The translations under genes and the position numbers were made by a program. A stretch of 64,000 bases of DNA from JAKVAV01 sp047632755. GTDB taxonomy: Bacteria > Bacteroidota > Bacteroidia > Flavobacteriales_D > Cryomorphaceae. The stretch covers positions 115,629 through 179,628 of the forward strand of contig JBLIDT010000005.1 in NCBI GenBank assembly GCA_047632755.1, given 5' to 3'. The notes below the pieces were generated by a model. That model saw nothing but the letters and a program-made list of their open reading frames with translations, was not told where the DNA came from and ran no database searches. This document shows positions 17,433 to 25,643 of the stretch, one piece after another (the stretch's first letter is position 1; every line of letters starts with the position of its first letter).

Positions 17433-17677
17433 GTCAAAACTAAAGCCGATAAGATTCGCTTTAGCTAACCCTTCTCTTTTACTTCAATTTAACTTTAGAA
17501 AATATCGAAGATATTACCTTTAAATTGAGCAATTATAAAATAATAGAGAGCTCAATTCGACAAAATATATAAAGGGATCATCTCGTTTAGATTCATGTTG
17601 AATAAAATTTTTTCTTTGTTTTTAAAGTTTAAGAATAAGTGACAACTGGTAGTACTCAAACCGCCTAACAAATACTT

Positions 17678-17908
17678 ATGATTCACCTAATATTTCACAC
17701 TCCTCCTACTGACACTTCTATGTTTGAAGCCATGGAAGATGTTATGACCCTCTTTGAACATGTCGAGAAGCCACAACAAGATATGGAAAATGACAATTTC
17801 TATTTTGTGCTGGATGCCCATCGAGAAGTGGGGGCAGAATTAAAACAGAGTCTACAGGAAAAAGGATATAATGTAAGCGTCCATGATCAAGGGGTTTACT
17901 TGGCCTAA
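17678..17908 (+). CDS. Hypothetical protein (76 aa)
   Basis: An ATG at 17678 opens a 76-residue frame with normal protein-like composition: MIHLIFHTPPTDTSMFEAMEDV, a glutamate-rich middle, then FYFVLDAHREVGAELKQSLQEKGYNVSVHD. The last part alternates a strand, a helix and a strand, as a small alpha/beta fold would. There is no signal peptide or membrane helix and no visible Shine-Dalgarno, which is normal for this phylum. I do not recognise the family. It stands between two regions of decay, so it may be a fragment, but its frame is clean. Confidence 0.5.
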   Translation: MIHLIFHTPPTDTSMFEAMEDVMTLFEHVEKPQQDMENDNFYFVLDAHREVGAELKQSLQEKGYNVSVHDQGVYLA

Positions 17909-17935
17909 CTTCTGAGGTAGTTGACTTTGATTTGC

Positions 17936-18397
17936 TTAGAATTTAACGGCGATCTTAAAATCCTTGCCGTCCATCAACTTAACAGTCTCCAGGATCATAC
18001 GATAACTCTCGTAGTCAATCGTCCATTCCTCCATGAGGCAGTTTATTAGTTTTCCCTTCTCTGAATCTATTCCTGTAATCAGAAAAGACAAGTGAACGGC
18101 ATTGGCAAAGCAACAAAGTGTCGCGTCTTTACTTACAGTGCGGGTACTCGCAAGAATAGCACCCTCGGGGCCAAGTTCTTTTGAAAGGTCAACAGCTTTA
18201 CTGAGGCAATAAGGCAAATTTTGATCAAGCAGAAAATCCTTACACGCCAGTTTCTGGTTTATCAACGCCAATGCTAGAGCTGTAACGTCACCATCACTAA
18301 ATGAAATGGCCACGAGCGTATTGATGAAAGCCTGAGGAGACGAAATAGTCGTCTGCCTTAAAGTTTTGGATGCTAAAGATGTTTGAATCATTGACAT
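17936..18397 (-). CDS. Hypothetical helical protein (153 aa)
   Basis: The minus-strand frame from ATG 18397 to the stop at 17936 encodes 153 residues, mostly predicted helix: FINTLVAISFSDGDVTALALALINQ, then LSKAVDLSKELGPEGAILAST, and an end with KLMDGKDFKIAVKF. Cysteines are frequent in the middle (DATLCCFANAVHL). There is no signal peptide or catalytic motif that I can name. It converges with the 76-aa ORF, with 27 bp between the stops. It could be a cytoplasmic protein of an unnamed family; a real gene is more likely than not because of its length and composition. Confidence 0.6.
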   Translation of the reverse strand: MSMIQTSLASKTLRQTTISSPQAFINTLVAISFSDGDVTALALALINQKLACKDFLLDQNLPYCLSKAVDLSKELGPEGAILASTRTVSKDATLCCFANAVHLSFLITGIDSEKGKLINCLMEEWTIDYESYRMILETVKLMDGKDFKIAVKF

Positions 18398-18565
18398 GTG
18401 TCAGAGATTTTTCTCTACAACAGATACGCAAAACAGCAGAAATAGTTAAGATACTGATCTTTAGATTACTAAAATCGCACATCAACTTAAACAACAATTC
18501 TATGCGGGGTTTTGATTGGACTGATTCCCCTAGATGCGGGAAGCCTGCATCAATTTAAACCCATC

Positions 18566-18805
18566 CAGGCTATTGTCTGCGTCCGTATTTTTTGATTTCT
18601 GTACCCTTTAGAGCATGCTCGGGGCTTCTGATTCAAATTCTTTTCAATCCTTCTTGCGATGGGAATCACTGCTCCTTCGTCGGAGTGATTCCGCCTAAGG
18701 CGAAGAGCATACAGCACACGCAAAATATTTCAGGCTATCGCCTGAATACGAGTTTTTGGATTTTTGTACACTTTCGAGCAAGCGCGAGGCTTCTGAAAGC
18801 AAAAA
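18566..18805. repeat. Imperfect direct repeat in the 3' flank of tRNA-Ser
   Basis: Two ~72-bp copies, 18566-18637 and 18731-18803, both start CAGGCTAT and both contain GGCTTCTGA near the end; they share roughly three quarters of positions by manual alignment. Between them lies a 9-bp inverted repeat GGAATCACT (18662-18670) with AGTGATTCC (18684-18692). The second copy runs into the tRNA-Ser terminator. The block looks like a duplication of the tRNA downstream flank. No gene is visible in 18398-18800. Confidence 0.55.
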
Positions 18806-18834
18806 ACCCGCCTCAACTTGCGTTGGGGCGGGTT
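18801..18834 (-). terminator. Rho-independent terminator of tRNA-Ser
   Basis: Read on the minus strand, AACCCGCCCCAACG and its partner GTTGAGGCGGGTT form a stem of about 12 pairs with a GCAA-type loop, followed by a run of six T. It starts 13 bases after the tRNA 3' end, so it ends the tRNA transcript. Confidence 0.85.
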
Positions 18835-18847
18835 CTCGTATCGATTG

Positions 18848-18932
18848 CGGAGAATGAGGGATTCGAACCCCCGGTACCTTGCGGTACGCTGGTTTTCAAG
18901 ACCAGTGCAATCGACCACTCTGCCAATTCTCC
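18848..18932 (-). tRNA. tRNA-Ser (anticodon TGA)
   Basis: The 85-nt minus-strand sequence folds as a class II tRNA. The acceptor stem pairs GGAGAAT with ATTCTCC. The anticodon arm CTGGT-CTTGAAA-ACCAG carries anticodon TGA for serine. A long variable arm GTACCGCAAGGTAC and the T arm with GGTTCGAATCC follow. The discriminator base is G, as required for serine, and CCA is not encoded. A consensus promoter stands directly upstream and a strong terminator directly downstream. Confidence 0.97.
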
Positions 18933-18936
18933 GCCG

Positions 18937-18966
18937 CAAAAGTAACCCTTTTGTTAAATCAAGCAA
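18937..18966 (-). promoter_or_regulatory. tRNA-Ser promoter (TTG-N19-TACTTTTG)
   Basis: On the minus strand TTG (plus 18964-18966), 19 bases and TACTTTTG (plus 18937-18944) match the Bacteroidota sigma-ABfr type consensus without mismatch. The -7 box ends 4 bases before the mature tRNA 5' end, so the primary transcript has almost no leader. Confidence 0.8.
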
Positions 18967-19052
18967 CACTGAGATGTCAATTTATCAAGATATTTTGCCT
19001 CAAGATCTCCTAAGCATTTTCGTAACTTCACCTATTACAATCAACAACGTAC

Positions 19053-20537
19053 ATGAAAGGAGCGCAAAAACTTTTTTTAATTCCCCTCATTTTACTTTCA
19101 ATTCAGTCCCTTTCCGTGCCTTATGCGGTCTTTAATCACAAGATTTTCTATGTTCCTGGGCAAGGTCCTGTGGTCGAAACCTACTTTGACATCTATGGCA
19201 AGTCCATCACTCTGATGAAACTTGCCGAAGAAGAAGATGCTTTTCAAGGCGAAGTCGAGCTGACCATTATTTTCAAAAAGGACGGGCAGATTATTACCTA
19301 CGACAAAAAAAGTCTCAAGTCTCCAATCATGTCTCAGGGAAATATTGTCGACTTTATTGATGTGCAGCGTTTTGCCGTGCCTTCTGGTAAGTATGAAGTT
19401 GAAATTGAATTAAAAGACCTCAATGCCAATGAAGAATCTGCCTCAACTGTCGCCACTGTGAACTTTGAAGTTCCTGAAGTCCCTAAAGGAATTTTCTTTT
19501 CTGACATAGAGTTGGTTTCAGCATACAAGAAAACTACTGAACCAGGCCTCCTCTCTAAGTCTGGCTACGATTTGCTACCAATGGTTTCGGATTCAATATT
19601 AAAGCCTGAGATGAAGGAAGTAGTAATCTACACCGAACTTTATGGTACAGACCAGCAACTGGAAGAGGATGAAATGTTTCTATTGACCGCATACATAGCC
19701 TATGCTGATAGCTCCAAGCCAGTGGAGAGTACGCGGAAATACATGCGTCGCAATTCGGGTTCTGTTATTCCCATTCTTACAACACTCTCTCTTGCTGACA
19801 TAAGTCAAGGAGAATACGTGATTGTACTAGAAGCCCGAACTAGAGAAAACGAGATCTTTGCAAAAGTAGAACACGAGATTAAACGAGACAAGAAAGCAGC
19901 CGTAGATGTGTTGAGCCTTATGGAAGGTGAGGATATAGCATCCACATGGGTTTCCAAGTTTGAAACTAAGGCCTCAATTTACGACTACGTTCACTCCGTT
20001 CGGCCAATCGCTACAGCCCAAGAGCAGGCTATGCTATCCAATAGCTTCAGGGAATTCGAAAAAAGTGAACTAAAATACTTGCGAAGCTTTATGTACGCCT
20101 TTTGGGAGAGTCGCACTCCTGGCGATGGAGAATACTCATGGCTAGTTTACAGAGAGAAGGTAGACTTTGTGAACGAAGAGTTTGGTTCCATTAATAAGCA
20201 GGGATTCGAAACAGATCGAGGAAGAGTCTATTTACAATATGGCCCACCAAATGACTTGACCGACCGAGCAAATGAACCCTCCTCCTATCCTTATCAAATT
20301 TGGAGGTATTACAAGACTGGTCAGTACAATAATGTTCGATTCGTTTTTTACGATCCCACCCTTATGGCAGTGGATTACCAGCTACTCCACGCTGAGGGAA
20401 TACGAGGAGAAATTAACAATCCTCAATGGCGTATGCTACTGGAGCAGAGAAATACCCCCATGAATAATATAAATCAAGAAAATGGCAAAGACCATTTTGG
20501 AGGGCGAGTTGACGACTTTTTCGATAATCCACGTTAG
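19053..20537 (+). CDS. GWxTD domain exported protein
   Basis: The 494-residue protein has a signal-peptide-like N-terminus (MKGAQKLFLIPLILLSIQSLSVPYA). The last ~150 residues form the GWxTD domain: FWESRTPGDGEYSW, KQGFETDRGRVYLQYGPPND and SSYPYQIWRYY, where GFETDRGRVYLQYGPP corresponds to the GWxTDRGriyI.yGpP signature (W replaced by F). The middle part consists of beta-rich repeats. GWxTD proteins are common in Bacteroidota and Acidobacteriota; they are exported and have no settled function. The glycosyltransferase gene begins 18 bp downstream and probably shares the transcript. Confidence 0.85.
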   Translation: MKGAQKLFLIPLILLSIQSLSVPYAVFNHKIFYVPGQGPVVETYFDIYGKSITLMKLAEEEDAFQGEVELTIIFKKDGQIITYDKKSLKSPIMSQGNIVDFIDVQRFAVPSGKYEVEIELKDLNANEESASTVATVNFEVPEVPKGIFFSDIELVSAYKKTTEPGLLSKSGYDLLPMVSDSILKPEMKEVVIYTELYGTDQQLEEDEMFLLTAYIAYADSSKPVESTRKYMRRNSGSVIPILTTLSLADISQGEYVIVLEARTRENEIFAKVEHEIKRDKKAAVDVLSLMEGEDIASTWVSKFETKASIYDYVHSVRPIATAQEQAMLSNSFREFEKSELKYLRSFMYAFWESRTPGDGEYSWLVYREKVDFVNEEFGSINKQGFETDRGRVYLQYGPPNDLTDRANEPSSYPYQIWRYYKTGQYNNVRFVFYDPTLMAVDYQLLHAEGIRGEINNPQWRMLLEQRNTPMNNINQENGKDHFGGRVDDFFDNPR

Positions 20538-20555
20538 ATTTGCGGAACTAAGGCA

Positions 20556-21602
20556 TTGAAAACCGCAATCGTTATTTTGAATTACAACGGAGAGGCTCAC
20601 CTCCGCCGTTTTTTACCCTCTGTAGTTGAACACAACCCAAAGGATGTGGATGTTATCGTAGCTGACAATGGCAGCACTGATGACTCTATCACTTTTCTTC
20701 AATCAGAGTTTCCCGATGTCAGGCTAATCCAACTGCCTCAGAATTATGGTTTCGCTGGAGGGTATAATGAAGCACTAAAGCAGGTAACTGCCGACATCTA
20801 TGTGCTTCTCAATAGTGATGTGGAAGTCACGCAAGGATGGCTAGAACCACTCTTGGCTGAAATGGAAAGCAGGCCAGCGGTAACGGCTTGTCAGCCCAAA
20901 ATAAGGGCAATAGAAAATCGAAAGCATTTTGAATATGCGGGAGCTTCAGGCGGGTTTTTAGACAAAAACGGATACCCTTTTTGTCGAGGACGACTTTTTG
21001 ATCACACCGAAAGAGACATTGGACAGCACGATGACCAAAGAGAAATATTTTGGGCATCGGGTGCATGCCTCCTTATTCGGTCTTCGTCTTTTCACGAGGT
21101 AGACGGGTTCGATAGCACGCTTTTCGCACACATGGAGGAAATCGATCTGTGCTGGCGGCTAAAAAATCAAGGACACCATATTTATTGCTTTCCTCAATCA
21201 GTAGTTTATCACTTAGGCGGGGGAACTTTAGCTGCTACAAACCCAAGAAAGACTTATCTCAATTTCAGAAATAACCTGTCAATCATTGTAAAGAACGATT
21301 ACAAGAATTCCCTTTTTAATAAAATTGTCAAGCGCATGATCTTCGACGGAGCGGCGGCTGGCTATATGCTCATCACCTCAGGGCCGAAGCACTTCTTTGC
21401 CGTTGTGAGGGCTCATCTGCACTTTTATTCCAATTTGGGTCGATTGCTCAAGGAGAGAAAGCATTGGAAAGAAAAGTCCCACGATATAAACCAAACGGGA
21501 CTTTACAAAGGGAGTATCGTGCAAGATTATTTCAAAAAAAAGAAACGAGTTTTTGGATCGCTGGCAACGGGCCTATTTGTTCGTCAGAACCGCAGCGTTT
21601 GA
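20556..21602 (+). CDS. Family 2 glycosyltransferase (WbbL/rhamnosyltransferase-like)
   Basis: The 348-residue enzyme starts at TTG 20556. It has the GT-A fold of family 2: ILNYNGEAHLRRF at the start, VIVADNGSTDDS (residues ~31-42), the metal-binding LLNSDVEV near 85-92, and the acceptor-side region HMEEIDLCWRLKNQGH near 190. A HLGGGTLAATNP segment is typical for the WbbL-like group, which adds rhamnose or other sugars to surface polysaccharides. The donor and acceptor cannot be read. No membrane helix is needed; it would act on the cytoplasmic face of the inner membrane. The 3' end overlaps the convergent aroQ gene by 19 bp. Confidence 0.9.
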   Translation: MKTAIVILNYNGEAHLRRFLPSVVEHNPKDVDVIVADNGSTDDSITFLQSEFPDVRLIQLPQNYGFAGGYNEALKQVTADIYVLLNSDVEVTQGWLEPLLAEMESRPAVTACQPKIRAIENRKHFEYAGASGGFLDKNGYPFCRGRLFDHTERDIGQHDDQREIFWASGACLLIRSSSFHEVDGFDSTLFAHMEEIDLCWRLKNQGHHIYCFPQSVVYHLGGGTLAATNPRKTYLNFRNNLSIIVKNDYKNSLFNKIVKRMIFDGAAAGYMLITSGPKHFFAVVRAHLHFYSNLGRLLKERKHWKEKSHDINQTGLYKGSIVQDYFKKKKRVFGSLATGLFVRQNRSV

Positions 21603-22003
21603 CCCAAAGCCATTCTGTAACCGTCCAAACCTACGCCCACAACTATTGCAGCGGCATATTTGCTCACATGCGAATGATAGCGGTTGGCATCTCGCGCAAA
21701 GATATTTGAAATGTGAACTTCGATAACGGGCGTATCAATAGCCGCAACTGCATCAGCAACTGCCATGGATGTATGGGAGAAAGCAGCAGGATTGAAAATC
21801 ACCGCATCGTATTGGCTTCCTTTTTGGACGGCGTTAATCAGTTCTTCCTCACCGTTTTCCTGAATGTAATCAAGCTCAAGAGAGTTATATTCAGATCTCA
21901 ATACTTCTAAAAAGTCCTCAAAGGAGACCGATCCGTAAAGCACGGGCTCTCGCTTTCCCAAAAGATTCAAATTAGGTCCGTTGATAATTAAAATTCTTTT
22001 CAC
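21584..22003 (-). CDS. aroQ: Type II 3-dehydroquinate dehydratase
   Basis: The 139-residue enzyme converts 3-dehydroquinate to 3-dehydroshikimate, step three of the shikimate pathway. The family motifs are all present: INGPNLNLLGKREPVLYG (the catalytic Tyr is the Y of LYG), FNPAAFSHTSMAVADA (Asn and His), EVHISNIFARDANRYHSH (His and Arg). The length equals the family norm of ~140-150. It converges on the glycosyltransferase gene with a 19-bp overlap, and diverges from xerD; the 47-bp intergenic region contains an inverted repeat. Shikimate kinase lies in the same window at 42.5 kb, separate from it. Confidence 0.96.
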   Translation of the reverse strand: MKRILIINGPNLNLLGKREPVLYGSVSFEDFLEVLRSEYNSLELDYIQENGEEELINAVQKGSQYDAVIFNPAAFSHTSMAVADAVAAIDTPVIEVHISNIFARDANRYHSHVSKYAAAIVVGVGLDGYRMALGQTLRF

Positions 22004-22011
22004 TCTAATAA

Positions 22012-22047
22012 CGTTTGAATTGAACCAAATTTACGGAAGTTCAAACG
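22012..22047. promoter_or_regulatory. Inverted repeat between aroQ and xerD
   Basis: CGTTTGAA at 22012-22019 and TTCAAACG at 22040-22047 are perfect inverted copies with a 20-base centre, filling the space between two divergent start codons. The centre contains CAAATTTA (22026-22033), which on the minus strand reads TAAATTTG, an exact -7 box pointing to aroQ. It could be an operator for both genes or a chance structure. Confidence 0.4.
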
Positions 22048-22050
22048 ATC

Positions 22051-22950
22051 ATGGATTGGTATTCCCTATCAAAAGGATTTGAAGCATACCTCAGGCTTGA
22101 AAAAGGCCTGAGTAAGAACAGTATTGATGCATACAACCACGATGTATCGAGACTGAGGCAATACTTCACTGAAGACAGACCAGTGAATGCCCTAAAGATC
22201 GGATACCAAGACCTCGCCGAATTTGTGCATCACTCGGCTCAAATCACTCCTAACCCTAGAAGTCGAGCGCGCCTTGTTTCAGGTGTAAAAGCCTTTTTTC
22301 GCTACCTCATCATGGAAGATCTGCGTGAAGACAATCCCGCCGAGCTTCTGGAAACCCCTCGCCTACCTCAAAAGCTTCCTGATACTTTGAGCCGAGAAGA
22401 GATCAATCGCATTTTAGAATCCATTGATCTAACCGACCCTCAAGGAACCAGGAACCGCGCCATGCTAGAAACGCTATATGCTTCTGGTCTGCGCGTGAGT
22501 GAGTTGGTGAATCTGAAGCTATCTGGAATTTATCCAGACGAGGGATTCCTGCGTGTAATTGGAAAAGGAAATAAGGAAAGGCTCGTGCCTATTGGCAAAG
22601 AGGCACTTAAGTTCATTGGAATATACCGAGACGAAATACGCAACCACATGGAGATTGTGAAAGGGCACTCAGATACGCTCTTCCTGAATAGACGAGGTTC
22701 AGGACTTAGTCGGGTCAGTGTATTCACCATTGTAAAAGAAACTGCCCTAAAGGCTGGAATTGAGAAGAACATCAGTCCTCACACATTTCGCCATAGTTTT
22801 GCAACGCATCTGGTCGAAAACGGAGCCGATTTAAGAGCCGTTCAAGAAATGCTGGGTCATGAAAGCATCACCACAACAGAAATCTATACCCACTTGGACA
22901 CGACTTATTTAAGAGATACGGTGCTGCTCTATCACCCCCGAAACAATTGA
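22051..22950 (+). CDS. xerD: Tyrosine recombinase XerD
   Basis: The 299-residue recombinase has the Xer length and order. An N-terminal SAM-like core-binding domain (FEAYLRLEKGLSKNSIDAYNHD) is followed by the catalytic domain. Catalytic residues are visible: Arg in ASGLRVSELVNL, Lys in GKGNKERLVPI, HTFRHSFATHL (H-x-x-R), GHESITTTEIYTHLD (His and the nucleophile Tyr). It should resolve chromosome dimers at dif with a XerC partner, as a chromosomal housekeeping gene rather than a phage integrase. The stop overlaps by 19 bp the 3' end of the convergent mannosyltransferase-like gene. Confidence 0.94.
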   Translation: MDWYSLSKGFEAYLRLEKGLSKNSIDAYNHDVSRLRQYFTEDRPVNALKIGYQDLAEFVHHSAQITPNPRSRARLVSGVKAFFRYLIMEDLREDNPAELLETPRLPQKLPDTLSREEINRILESIDLTDPQGTRNRAMLETLYASGLRVSELVNLKLSGIYPDEGFLRVIGKGNKERLVPIGKEALKFIGIYRDEIRNHMEIVKGHSDTLFLNRRGSGLSRVSVFTIVKETALKAGIEKNISPHTFRHSFATHLVENGADLRAVQEMLGHESITTTEIYTHLDTTYLRDTVLLYHPRNN

Positions 22951-24182
22951 ATTGGCCGCCTTCGGTATTCGTAAATAATAGCTAGAAATAACAATACGTA
23001 CTCCCCTATTAACCAACTGTATTTGGGCTCTAATTCATCCAAGTAATGACTGTAAGAAAAGAAGGCTGTGAACGACCAAATCAAAATAGCTTTTCGATCA
23101 GTCAGCAGTGATAAATAAGCCACTGGGATGATGTACCAAGGGTGCACAGTACTGGAGAAAAGCAGAAAAATAAGGTAAATCAGCAGCGCCTTCTCTTTGA
23201 GCTCGGCTTGACTAAAACCGACAGCCAAAATCAGCAATGCGCTAACCACGCCCGAGGCAGGGCCGAGAATTGAAATAGGATTGTACCCAAGAGCCGCCTG
23301 CCCTATTTCCGAAAGGACGTAATAGATAGAGGCATTGAACTCAAAGTTTCTGAAGAATAAACCAATTCCTCCGAATGAATCGACTACTCCACCGATGAAT
23401 GGAGCAAAACCTAGAAGAACGACTAGACCTGTAATGGCAACTATTCGCATTCCCTTTTCTTCTTTGAAGAAAGCAGGAACCAGAATGAGTGGATTCAACT
23501 TTAATAGAACAGCCAAGCCAAATGAGACAGAAGCTCCATTTGCTTTACTCTGTCTTGCTTGATCTATGGCTATTGCCAAGAAAGGCAATAATGCGGCCTC
23601 AAAATGAACGTTCCCAACTCCTTCAACAATCACCAAGGGATTTAGCAGATATAGGCAATACAACCCCAGTAAAGTTTTTGAATACCGCCAGAAGTACCCT
23701 AGCGCAAGAGCTTCGCATAAAATGATGAAGACGCGCATCCCATTGACTTGAGTCAAGAAATTATCGAATAGCGCTCCGAAAGCCATCCCAATTTGGTGCA
23801 GTGGCGGATAGACCGAAGGATAATCACGGGAATTCATCTGCTCTAAGAGCGTGCCTTCATTCGGAAGATCCAGACTGATCTCAGTAGGAATTTTGCCAAT
23901 TGGATTAAGCCCTTCGAGAAAAAGCTGCCCATCCCAGATAAATCGGTAGAAGTCGTCGCTAAGCAGCGGAAGCGCCAAAAAGAACGAGAGACGCGCCAAT
24001 AGCGCTAAGACCAGCACGAACATAAGTTTTGGCTCTTTAACTAGAAAGAGATACCAAACCGCGAAAGCGATAAATAGCCCGATTAAGAGAAGTTCAAACT
24101 CTTGCCTTGGCGTAAAAGAAATAAAAAGAATAGCGAATAGATAGATTGCAGCGAGCCCAATGTATACCAGCCTTTGTCGCAT
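22932..24182 (-). CDS. GT-C family membrane glycosyltransferase (mannosyltransferase-like)
   Basis: The 416-residue protein has about ten to twelve hydrophobic helices. Its first large outer loop holds LLSDDFYRFIWDGQLFLEGLNP and YPSVYPPLHQ; acidic residues of this DD and the FxWDG pattern are typical of GT-C enzymes that use a polyprenyl-phosphate sugar. This implies transfer on the periplasmic face. It is the last gene of a five-gene minus-strand operon: its ATG follows the stop of the CESA-like gene with no base between. The dolichyl-phosphate-mannose-synthase-like gene two places upstream could provide its sugar donor. The substrate is inferred, not proved. Confidence 0.85.
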   Translation of the reverse strand: MRQRLVYIGLAAIYLFAILFISFTPRQEFELLLIGLFIAFAVWYLFLVKEPKLMFVLVLALLARLSFFLALPLLSDDFYRFIWDGQLFLEGLNPIGKIPTEISLDLPNEGTLLEQMNSRDYPSVYPPLHQIGMAFGALFDNFLTQVNGMRVFIILCEALALGYFWRYSKTLLGLYCLYLLNPLVIVEGVGNVHFEAALLPFLAIAIDQARQSKANGASVSFGLAVLLKLNPLILVPAFFKEEKGMRIVAITGLVVLLGFAPFIGGVVDSFGGIGLFFRNFEFNASIYYVLSEIGQAALGYNPISILGPASGVVSALLILAVGFSQAELKEKALLIYLIFLLFSSTVHPWYIIPVAYLSLLTDRKAILIWSFTAFFSYSHYLDELEPKYSWLIGEYVLLFLAIIYEYRRRPIQLFRG

Positions 24183-25643
24183 CTATTGACGGGCGTGTTT
24201 TATAGAATAGTGGAAAACTGCAAAGAATCCAAAAACTAACATGATGTGAAGAGGAATAAATCCCCACTCACCTAACTTAATTCCGATGGCCAAAGCCAGC
24301 AGGAAATAGATCCCCAACAAACCTTCTACCCAAGACATCAACGGAATCTTGCGATCGATGTACTTCTTCTGCTTAAAGCTACCCGATTGCCCGACCAAAT
24401 TCCATTTGGGCGTGCGAATAAAAGGAGTTTTCTTCCCGACATAACCAAGAATAACGGCTCTCGCATTGTGAAGGCTCATCCCCATTGACAAGCTAAGAAA
24501 AGCAGGGTATAGCCAAAGGAAGGTCCTTTTCGGCGCGGTTTTCAACTTAACAAAAGATGTATAGTAGAAGAACGCCAGCACAAAAAAGCTGAAAAGCAAT
24601 ACTCCGCCAGAAGCAAACAGGAGCTCATAGCCGACCACTTCATTCTTCAAAAGGATCAATGGTAACGACGCTACTGCACAAATCACAATCCAAATGAAGA
24701 TGGAAGAATTGAGCAGATGAAAGAATGCGTGAATCTTGGTGGTAGTCGACAGTGATTTCGACCTGAATATGTTTCCTACATGCTTCTTGGCACATTCTGC
24801 CGCACCTTTATTCCAGCGGTATTGCTGGTTTTTCAATGCATTCATTTCTGCGGGTAACTCAGCAGGCGAAACAACGTTTTCGATAAACTTGAACTTCCAG
24901 CCCTTCAGCTGAGCCCGGTAGCTGAGATCGAGATCTTCGGTAAGCGTGTCAGCACTCCAGCCACCGGCATCTAGGATGCATTTGCGACGCCAAACACCCG
25001 CCGTTCCATTGAAGTTGATGAAATGATTTCCGATGTTTCTGCCCGACTGCTCCACAGTAAAGTGCGCATCTAGAGCGAAAGCCTGAACACGAGTGAGCAA
25101 ACTGTAGTCTCTATTTAAGTGCCCCCAGCGCGACTGAACCATTCCGATGCCCTCATCAATAAATTGAGGAATGGCCTCTTTCAGAAAATCCTTATCGGGA
25201 ACGAAGTCCGCGTCGAAGATCGCGACAAACTCTGCCTCCGTAAGGTCGAGCCCATATTGCAAAGCGCCTGCTTTAAACCCTTTGCGCACGGGGCGCTTAA
25301 CCTGTTCAATGTTTATTCCCTCGCCTTTTCTGGCGCTCACTACTGCCGAAGCAATTTCAAAAGACTCATCAGTGCTATCGTCTAAGAGCTGGATGGACAG
25401 CTTGTCTTTTGGGTAATCCAATTGGCAAGTGGCATCGATAAGCCGCTCTACCACGTAGCGCTCATTGAAAACGGGCAACTGAATAAGAACGGTCGGCCAA
25501 TCCCATTCCCATTCTTTTGCAACCTCTTTTTTGCTTTTTTTGCGGTAATGCAACAGCAGAGACAATTGAACAAGGCTGTAGGAGAAGATGAAAAACATCC
25601 CCAAACCGTATATCACAATCACAATCCAACCCCAGTCAGGCAT
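24183..25643 (-). CDS. Processive-type family 2 glycosyltransferase (CESA-like)
   Basis: The 486-residue protein starts with one membrane helix (~5-27), then a cytoplasmic GT-A domain, then about four helices. The full set of cellulose-synthase-type motifs is present: LLDDSTDES (D), FDADFVP (DxD), LTEDLDLSYRAQLKGW (TED), and QQYRWNKGAA (Q-x-x-R-W). Similar enzymes make ceramide or diacylglycerol glycosides, or glucomannan-like chains. Here the absence of export or cyclic-di-GMP (PilZ) domains favours glycolipid synthesis, but that is inference. The start overlaps the upstream GT2 gene by 8 bp, and the downstream gene follows without a gap, so translation is tightly coupled. Confidence 0.92.
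   Translation of the reverse strand: MPDWGWIVIVIYGLGMFFIFSYSLVQLSLLLHYRKKSKKEVAKEWEWDWPTVLIQLPVFNERYVVERLIDATCQLDYPKDKLSIQLLDDSTDESFEIASAVVSARKGEGINIEQVKRPVRKGFKAGALQYGLDLTEAEFVAIFDADFVPDKDFLKEAIPQFIDEGIGMVQSRWGHLNRDYSLLTRVQAFALDAHFTVEQSGRNIGNHFINFNGTAGVWRRKCILDAGGWSADTLTEDLDLSYRAQLKGWKFKFIENVVSPAELPAEMNALKNQQYRWNKGAAECAKKHVGNIFRSKSLSTTTKIHAFFHLLNSSIFIWIVICAVASLPLILLKNEVVGYELLFASGGVLLFSFFVLAFFYYTSFVKLKTAPKRTFLWLYPAFLSLSMGMSLHNARAVILGYVGKKTPFIRTPKWNLVGQSGSFKQKKYIDRKIPLMSWVEGLLGIYFLLALAIGIKLGEWGFIPLHIMLVFGFFAVFHYSIKHARQ

Noticed and set aside
18592..18969. Two ORFs (117 and 79 codons) across the tRNA-Ser locus
   Set aside because: They run through the tRNA and its terminator, which explain the sequence fully.
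22051..22950. xerD as the integrase of a mobile island
   Set aside because: Length, motifs and neighbours fit housekeeping XerD; there is no attachment site or cargo next to it.
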